This document shows positions 1 through 4,583 of a stretch of DNA of 8,038 nt, in pieces. Under the pieces are notes generated by a model that searched no databases, was not told the DNA's origin, and saw only the letters and a list, made by a program, of their open reading frames with translations. The DNA is taken from contig DMTJ01000075.1 in the NCBI GenBank assembly GCA_003477185.1, positions 1 to 8,038 of the forward strand. Reading direction: 5' to 3'. A program made the translations under genes and the position numbers. Numbering within the stretch: position 1 is the stretch's first letter; each line of letters begins with the position of its first letter. The DNA is from Lentisphaeria bacterium (GTDB lineage: Bacteria > Verrucomicrobiota > Lentisphaeria > JABSQK01 > UBA12247).

Positions 1-716
1 TCATCGAACCACTCGCACATCGCGTAATATTTGGCGATTCGCACCGGAACCCCTTTGGCCTGATACTTTTTGAGGAGCCGCGCGGGGGGCGTGTGCGGCG
101 TGTGGGGCATAAAGGGGGCATACCAGACAAAGAAAGGTTTTTCGTGCTTCACCGAGCGATCGATGAAGTCGAACACTGGCTTCATGCCTTTGCGCCCGAT
201 CGCGAGGCCGGCGTCGCCATGGCGGCCGCCCGGGGTCGGAAATCCTTTGCTCATGCCATCGGTAAATCCACCACGTTGATAGGGGCCTTCCCACCATTTC
301 CCGCTCTGATGACTGACATAGCCCTGCTTGGCCAGCCACTGCGGCAGCGCGCCTGTCTGGTCTATATGAGAAATGAGAACTTCCCGACTGTCCTTGCCTG
401 CCTTCTGGGCGTGGGCCTGGTTGGCTGTTGTGCGGGCCGGGTCATTGCCAGTGGTCTTGTTCTGGTGCGAGTAGAGGCCGGTGGCCAACGTCATGAGGGC
501 GGGGCGACAGAGGGCGGTCGGGACATAGCCGCGCCGAAACAAGACACTTTGCGCTGCCAGCGTATCGAGATGCGGCGTCTCAATTTCGGGATGCCCCATG
601 AATCCATAGTCGGTGTAGCTCTGGTCATCCGACAGGATCAAGACGATGTTCGGTGGCTTTGCCAGGGCGGTGGGCAGGCACAGAAGAAGCGCGAGAGCGG
701 CAAGGGATAGGCGCAT
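1..716 (-). CDS. Exported sulfatase (alkaline-phosphatase fold), 3' end outside the window
   Basis: This is the N-terminal 238 codons of a secreted sulfatase that hydrolyses sulfate esters of an unidentified substrate. The start at 716 gives a clean signal peptide (hydrophobic residues 3-16, cleavage likely after ALA at 19) directly before KPPNIVLILSDDQ, where D30 and D31 are the expected metal ligands. The catalytic motif lies at 70-74 as C-R-P-A-L. C70 is the expected formylglycine precursor, but the usual Arg of C-x-P-x-R is Leu. SGKWWEG follows near residue 140, where many sulfatases have GKWHLG, then PFFVWYAPFMPH, a typical sulfatase block. From memory, the Leu and GKWWEG variants recur in a PVC sulfatase subfamily. 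The frame stays open to base 3, so the metal-binding C-terminal half lies outside. It is transcribed divergently from the cytochrome gene at 905. No convincing ribosome binding site is visible. Sulfatase identity is firm; the substrate is unknown. Confidence 0.93.
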   Translation of the reverse strand, partial: MRLSLAALALLLCLPTALAKPPNIVLILSDDQSYTDYGFMGHPEIETPHLDTLAAQSVLFRRGYVPTALCRPALMTLATGLYSHQNKTTGNDPARTTANQAHAQKAGKDSREVLISHIDQTGALPQWLAKQGYVSHQSGKWWEGPYQRGGFTDGMSKGFPTPGGRHGDAGLAIGRKGMKPVFDFIDRSVKHEKPFFVWYAPFMPHTPHTPPARLLKKYQAKGVPVRIAKYYAMCEWFD

Positions 717-815
717 GAGAATGCCTGTGAGTTGGGTGAGAGCGTTTCCTAACGATTGGAGAACAACCCCTAATGTAACGGTGCGCAATCCCGATTTCCA
801 CGTGAGCCATCGCGG

Positions 816-846
816 CGGGCAGATGCCATTCTGGAGAAACTGCCCG
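816..846. promoter_or_regulatory. 7-bp inverted repeat in the divergent promoter region
   Basis: CGGGCAG (816-822) and CTGCCCG (840-846) are perfect inverted arms separated by 17 bases. The repeat sits between the sulfatase start on the minus strand (716) and the cytochrome gene on the plus strand. It could be an operator serving both genes or a stem-loop in the leader. There is no T-run beside it, so it does not look like a terminator. No clean -35/-10 pair was identified in 717-904. An inverted repeat of this size can arise by chance. Confidence 0.25.
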
Positions 847-904
847 TTGTACTCTTGTCTTGCAGTGCACTCTTATGGTGTAGGGTTGTCGAAGACTAGG
901 CGAC

Positions 905-2419
905 ATGCCGCTAGATTCTCTCGCTGTTAATGCGACCTCACTCGAAAAATCGATGAAATTTATTACGTACATCAGCGTACTCCTCGCCATTATGGCGGGT
1001 TTAGTGGCCAGCCTGTCTGGTCGTATTGAGCTGGATGTGAGCGCACCATGGCAGCAAGTGATCGGCAATGTTCACCCGCTGTTGCTTCATCTTCCGATCG
1101 GCGGCTTAACCATCCTGGTCCTACTGGAATTGTCCAAAAAGCTGGGTTGGGTTAAGGCGGATGACTGCCTGCTCTATTTTATCCTGCTGATCACAAGCCT
1201 GTTTGCGAGTGCCTCATTCTTCACTGGCTTTGCCTTGGCCCAGCAAGGTGGCTTTCCGGATGAACTGCTCAATAGACATCTGTGGTGTGCGGCGGCTTAC
1301 GTCTGTTTTTTGACGGTATGCGCGGTGCTCAAACAGCGAGCTATCGGCAAGGAGGGACGCACGTTGGTTTACCATCTCAGTATTGTTGGGGCCTGTGCCA
1401 GCATGGCGTTGACCGGGCACTTTGGCGGGCTGATGACACATGGTGACCCGCTAGCGCCGCTGTTTGTTGAGCAGTATCAAGCGGTAGAAACCAACAAGCC
1501 GACCGAGGAGCTTCTTGTGTTCACAGAAGTGATGCAGCCAATCTTGGCAGCAAAGTGCTATTCATGTCATGGGAACGGGAAGATGAAAGGGAAGCTGAGC
1601 CTGAGTACCTATGATGACATACTTGCCGGGGGCAAGTCGGCAGGCAGGGCACTGATTCCAGGAGACGCCGAGAGGAGCTTACTCATCAGCTCGCTTATGC
1701 ATCCGCTGGATGATGAGAAACACATGCCGCCAGCGGAGCAAACTCAGCTGTCTGAAGGAGAAATCAGCATTCTCAGCTGGTGGGTGGCCAGCGGCGCTCA
1801 GCGGGATCTTACCGTGGCTCAGGCTCAGCCTCCTGCCGAAATCGTTACAGCCATTACTAAACTGGTTCCAGAAGAAGTGCGGGAGCAGTGGGAAATCGAG
1901 CGCCTCCAAGAAATAGTGAAGGAGAAGCAAGAAGCGAAGCAGCAGCGGATCGCGTTGAATACGATCATTCAGGCGAATACACCCGGCACGCTGCAGCCCA
2001 TGCTCAGGTTCGTCTCGCCCTACAGCGCGAACATCCATTTCTCATCCGTATCACTGCAGGGGGAATTCGGTGACTCCGATTTTGCGACGTTAGAAGGCCT
2101 GGGCAAGTACTTGACCTCTGTGGATCTCAGCTATTCGTCGATCTCCAGCCCCACGATAAAGGCCCTGGCTGCTTGCCAGAACATTCACTCTCTTCGGCTT
2201 GCAAGCACCAAGATCAGCGTGGCGGATGTGGCTCAACTCAGCAAGCTGGAGAGGCTCAAGACACTCTCACTGCACAGTACCGAGATTGATGCGACCGCGC
2301 TTCAGCATTTGAGCAAGATGACGTCGCTTCGCGAGCTTTGCCTATGGTCTACCAAGGTGACACCGGAAGAGATTGCGGCGTTCAGAGAGACTCATCCAGA
2401 AATCCACGTGGTCTATTAA
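905..2419 (+). CDS. Membrane-anchored c-type cytochrome with DUF2231-like, PSCyt1 and leucine-rich repeat domains
   Basis: This 504-residue protein has three parts. Residues 18-180 hold about five hydrophobic segments (near 20-38, 57-76, 89-112, 127-142, 155-177), with HPLLLHLPIGG at 57-67 resembling DUF2231 membrane proteins. Residues 205-300 form a Planctomycete-type cytochrome c domain: C218-Y-S-C221-H222 for covalent heme binding, M274 in HMPP as a likely axial ligand, and SWWVASGA at its end. After a charged, probably coiled-coil stretch (321-350), four 24-residue leucine-rich repeats run from about 403 to 498. The heme domain should face the periplasm. The start is uncertain. ATG 905 lies directly after a small hairpin (888-904), whereas ATG 953 (residue 17) begins MKFITYISVLL, a better membrane N-terminus, and is my preference. 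The stop is 3 bases before the next PSCyt1 gene, which suggests an operon. Function in PVC bacteria is unknown; electron transfer or sensing is inference. Confidence 0.88.
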   Translation: MPLDSLAVNATSLEKSMKFITYISVLLAIMAGLVASLSGRIELDVSAPWQQVIGNVHPLLLHLPIGGLTILVLLELSKKLGWVKADDCLLYFILLITSLFASASFFTGFALAQQGGFPDELLNRHLWCAAAYVCFLTVCAVLKQRAIGKEGRTLVYHLSIVGACASMALTGHFGGLMTHGDPLAPLFVEQYQAVETNKPTEELLVFTEVMQPILAAKCYSCHGNGKMKGKLSLSTYDDILAGGKSAGRALIPGDAERSLLISSLMHPLDDEKHMPPAEQTQLSEGEISILSWWVASGAQRDLTVAQAQPPAEIVTAITKLVPEEVREQWEIERLQEIVKEKQEAKQQRIALNTIIQANTPGTLQPMLRFVSPYSANIHFSSVSLQGEFGDSDFATLEGLGKYLTSVDLSYSSISSPTIKALAACQNIHSLRLASTKISVADVAQLSKLERLKTLSLHSTEIDATALQHLSKMTSLRELCLWSTKVTPEEIAAFRETHPEIHVVY

Positions 2420-2422
2420 GCG

Positions 2423-3196
2423 ATGCTGAATTGTAACATCATACCCGTGCTAATTGCCGCCGCGTCAGTCGTCATGCCAGCTTCATTGGCTAGGGCGGAT
2501 ACGTCCGGGCACCTCGACCTTCAGTACAAGGCAAGGCAGATTGTCGCCCACAAGTGTTGGAAATGTCATGGTTCTGAGCGCGATGAGGGGGATCTTCGTC
2601 TTCATACCCGGAAGCACATCATCGAGTCGGGTACGGTTGATCTGGAGACCCCGCATGAGTCGAAGTTGCTGCAGCGGATCAGTCTTCCAGAAGGGCATAA
2701 GAAGATCATGCCGTCAGAGTCAAAGCCTCTGCCGCCGAAGGAAATCGCGATCCTCACGCAATGGCTTGAAGGCGGCCTTAAGTGGGAGGGGCGTGGCGCG
2801 TTCAAAGAAGCTCCGCTAGCGCTGCGCAAGGTAGAAGCAGTCGCGAACACCACGTTTAGCAATGCGATCGACCAGCATGTGGATCAATACTTCAAGGCGC
2901 AGCAAATCGCCTGGAAACCGATGGTAGACGATAGAGTCTTTCTGCGCCGAGCCATGCTGGTTATTTTTGGGGTGCTGTGGGGAAGTTTCCTGATCGCAGA
3001 GGCGGCAGACCTAGCGCCAACGAAACCCAACTTCATTGTCATCTTTACGGATGACCAGGGCTATGCAGACTTGGGCTGCTTTGGCTCGGAGAACATCAAG
3101 ACGCCACATATTGATCAGATGGCAGCCGAGGGACGCAAGTTTACCTCGTTTTTCGTGGCCAGCTCCGTCTGCACGCCTCGCGTGCCGCGCTGCTAA
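2423..3196 (+). CDS. Chimeric ORF: secreted PSCyt1 cytochrome with DUF1549 start, fused in frame to a sulfatase N-terminus
   Basis: The 257-codon frame begins with a signal peptide (residues 1-25, ending SLARA) and a Planctomycete cytochrome c domain at about 35-122: C45-W-K-C48-H49 binds heme and M96 in KIMPS is the probable axial Met. Residues 146-177 (NAIDQHVDQYF to FLRRA) match the opening of DUF1549, which in this family normally continues for several hundred residues into DUF1553. Instead, residue 178 begins MLVIFGVLWGSFLIAEA, a typical signal peptide, followed by PNFIVIFTDDQGYADLG, the metal-binding N-terminus of a sulfatase. The frame ends at 3196 only because of a frameshift in the sulfatase catalytic motif. 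The cytochrome part may still be made and exported; the sulfatase part cannot be active. The gene lies 3 bases after the DUF2231/cytochrome gene and is probably cotranscribed. A deletion joining two genes is the simplest explanation. Confidence 0.8.
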   Translation: MLNCNIIPVLIAAASVVMPASLARADTSGHLDLQYKARQIVAHKCWKCHGSERDEGDLRLHTRKHIIESGTVDLETPHESKLLQRISLPEGHKKIMPSESKPLPPKEIAILTQWLEGGLKWEGRGAFKEAPLALRKVEAVANTTFSNAIDQHVDQYFKAQQIAWKPMVDDRVFLRRAMLVIFGVLWGSFLIAEAADLAPTKPNFIVIFTDDQGYADLGCFGSENIKTPHIDQMAAEGRKFTSFFVASSVCTPRVPRC

Positions 3197-3222
3197 CCGG
3201 TTGCTATCCCAAGCGCATTGGC

Positions 3223-3462
3223 ATGGAGAAGCACGTCATCTTCCCCGCGCAAAACCACGGGCTGCACACCGACGAGGTGACGATTGCGGATCTACTGAGC
3301 GGCAATGGCTACGCCACCGCTTGCTTTGGCAAGTGGCACCTGGGCCACCGGAAGCCATTTCTGCCAACGAGCCAGGGCTTCGATACCTACTTTGGCATTC
3401 CTCACTCGAATGACATGAACCATCCCGGTAAGCGCAAAAAAAACGTGGGGGAAGTGGGATGA
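3223..3462 (+). pseudogene. Middle fragment of the broken sulfatase
   Basis: This frame lies between the two frameshifts. It is the continuation of the catalytic-motif helix: upstream of the ATG the same frame reads RAALLTGCYPKRIG. It carries a LHTDEVTIADLL block and CFGKWHLGH, whose Lys and His belong to the active site in related sulfatases, then GFDTYFGIPHSNDMNHPG. After KRKK at the A8 run it leaves the true frame and stops at 3462 after a short out-of-frame tail. An independently made product of this size would have no signal peptide and no complete site, so I regard it as a pseudogene segment. Confidence 0.8.
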
Positions 3463-3640
3463 GTGCTGGGCGGATCCGGAAAGCACGCTCACCAAATGGT
3501 ATACGCCGTTGATGGAGGATGAGGAGATTATTGAGTTGCCCGTGGATCAGCGCACGATCACCCGCCGCTAGACGGACAAGGCGATTGATTTCATCACCAA
3601 GAACCAGGAGAAGCCGTTCTTCCTCTATCTGCCGCACAGC

Positions 3641-4327
3641 ATGCCGCATCTGCCGCTCTATGTGCCGGATGAGCTTTATGACCCGAATGTCCTCAATGCC
3701 TACAAGATCGTCATCGAGCACATTGACGCCGAAACCGGGCGTCTATTGAAGACGGTTAAAGATCTTGGACTTACCGATCATACCTACGTGATCTTCACCT
3801 CGGACAACAACCCATGGTCCGGTTTCAAGCACCACGCAGGAAAGGCCATACCGCTCCGCGGAAGCAAGGGAGACCACACCGAAGGCGGCCAGCGGGTGCC
3901 TTGCGTGATGTGGGCGCCAGGCCGGATCCCCGCGGGCACGGAAACCGATGCGTTCACGACCACCATGGATCTGTTGCCGACGGTCGCCAAACTCGCAGGC
4001 GTGCCGCTGAAAACGCGGGGACCGATCGACGGGCTGGATATTAGCGCCGTCATCCATGGCGAGGATACGTCGCCGCGAACCGAGATGTTGTACGACTCGG
4101 CGAGAGGCGCCTTAAAAGGCCTTCGCCATGGGGACTGGAAGATTCTCAAGCCTGGCAAGCAGGACGAGCTGCATCTGTTTTATCTCAAGGACGATGTCGG
4201 CGAACGCACAGATCTGGCAAAGAAGATGCCCGAGAAAGTGGCTGGGCTGGAAAAGAGAATGCTCGAGCTGGACGGAGAGATCGCGGACAATGTGCGGCCT
4301 CGCGGCCAATTCAAAAAGGCGCAATAG
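3641..4327 (+). pseudogene. C-terminal fragment of the broken sulfatase, 228 codons
   Basis: The frame is open from 3572, just after the TAG, and its first ATG is at 3641. It encodes the second half of the sulfatase: YVPDELYDPN, the calcium-site block FTSDNNPW (D55, N56 of this fragment), LRGSKGDHTEGGQRVP, a DLLPTVAKLAGVPL helix, DGLDISAVIHGE, and the C-terminal subdomain with GLRHGDWKIL. It ends with TAG at 4325-4327. Automated annotation may call it a sulfatase gene, but it lacks the formylglycine cysteine, the N-terminal metal ligands and a signal peptide, and ATG 3641 is an internal Met of the PHSMPHLPL block. A functional stand-alone product is unlikely. Confidence 0.85.
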
Positions 4328-4509
4328 GTCAAGGAGACGCATGCACTAAAAGTTCGCAACCTGATGGAGTCACAGGCAGAATAATCTAAGCGAGAAGTCC
4401 GTTGGAGTTCACCGCTTCAGCTGTGTCCCATGCAGGATGGCAGTTCGCCTGTGGCACATCTAAACGGGCTGTTTATTTAATATTTGAATCGCGCTGCAAG
4501 CGCATGTTT

Positions 4510-4524
4510 GCCCTAGACTAGGGC
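4510..4524. promoter_or_regulatory. Perfect 15-bp palindrome upstream of the phosphoesterase gene
   Basis: GCCCTAGACTAGGGC is a perfect inverted repeat with 7-bp arms around one central base, 59 bases before the ATG at 4584. It is followed by TATATT (4525-4530), which resembles a -10 box, but no properly spaced -35 was found. The rest of the 4328-4583 gap holds an AT-rich stretch around 4471-4489 and a weak TAAAC/GTTTA stem at 4461-4475. The palindrome may be a regulator binding site. Its core AGACTAGG also occurs at 893-900, in front of the cytochrome gene. Confidence 0.4.
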
Positions 4525-4583
4525 TATATTGGCCTTTCAGCCCGGCTAGATGCGCGAAGACAGAGTAAGCAAAAGAGAGATTC

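Larger units (their letters stand above)
2954..4327 (+). pseudogene. Full-length secreted sulfatase broken by two frameshifts and one nonsense codon
   Basis: Reading across three lesions restores a continuous sulfatase of about 457 residues. It has a signal peptide from ATG 2954, TDDQGYADLG (metal Asp pair), C-T-P-S-R-A-A-L-L-T-G (formylglycine motif), CFGKWHLGH, a PFFLYLPHSMPHLPL block, FTSDNNPW (the usual SDNGP with Gly replaced by Asn), EGGQRVP and GLRHGDWK. The lesions are: one base missing at 3176-3178, where ACG-CC-TCG should be ACG-CCN-TCG; one extra A in the A8 run at 3436-3443, which with seven As reads RKKTWGKWDECWAD; and TAG at 3569-3571 in TRR-stop-TDKAIDF, where Tyr is expected. 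Everything else is well conserved, so inactivation looks recent. Sequencing error could explain the indels but less easily the TAG. The native start may lie slightly upstream of 2954, lost in the junction with the cytochrome gene. Confidence 0.88.

Noticed and set aside
1..339. Complete 112-codon minus-strand frame
   Set aside because: It overlaps the sulfatase frame that starts at 716 in a different register and has an Arg- and Pro-rich composition with no domain, so it is a shadow of the sulfatase gene.
93..710. 205-codon plus-strand frame
   Set aside because: It is antisense to the sulfatase, with no recognisable motif or signal; the minus-strand protein explains this region fully.
3569..3571. 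TAG read as a non-standard amino acid or programmed readthrough
   Set aside because: The same gene carries two frameshifts, and every other gene here ends normally with TAA or TAG, so simple decay is more likely.
4461..4480. TAAAC/GTTTA stem followed by T-rich sequence as terminator of the broken sulfatase
   Set aside because: The stem is AT-rich, only 5 bp, and more than 130 bases after the stop; too weak to call.
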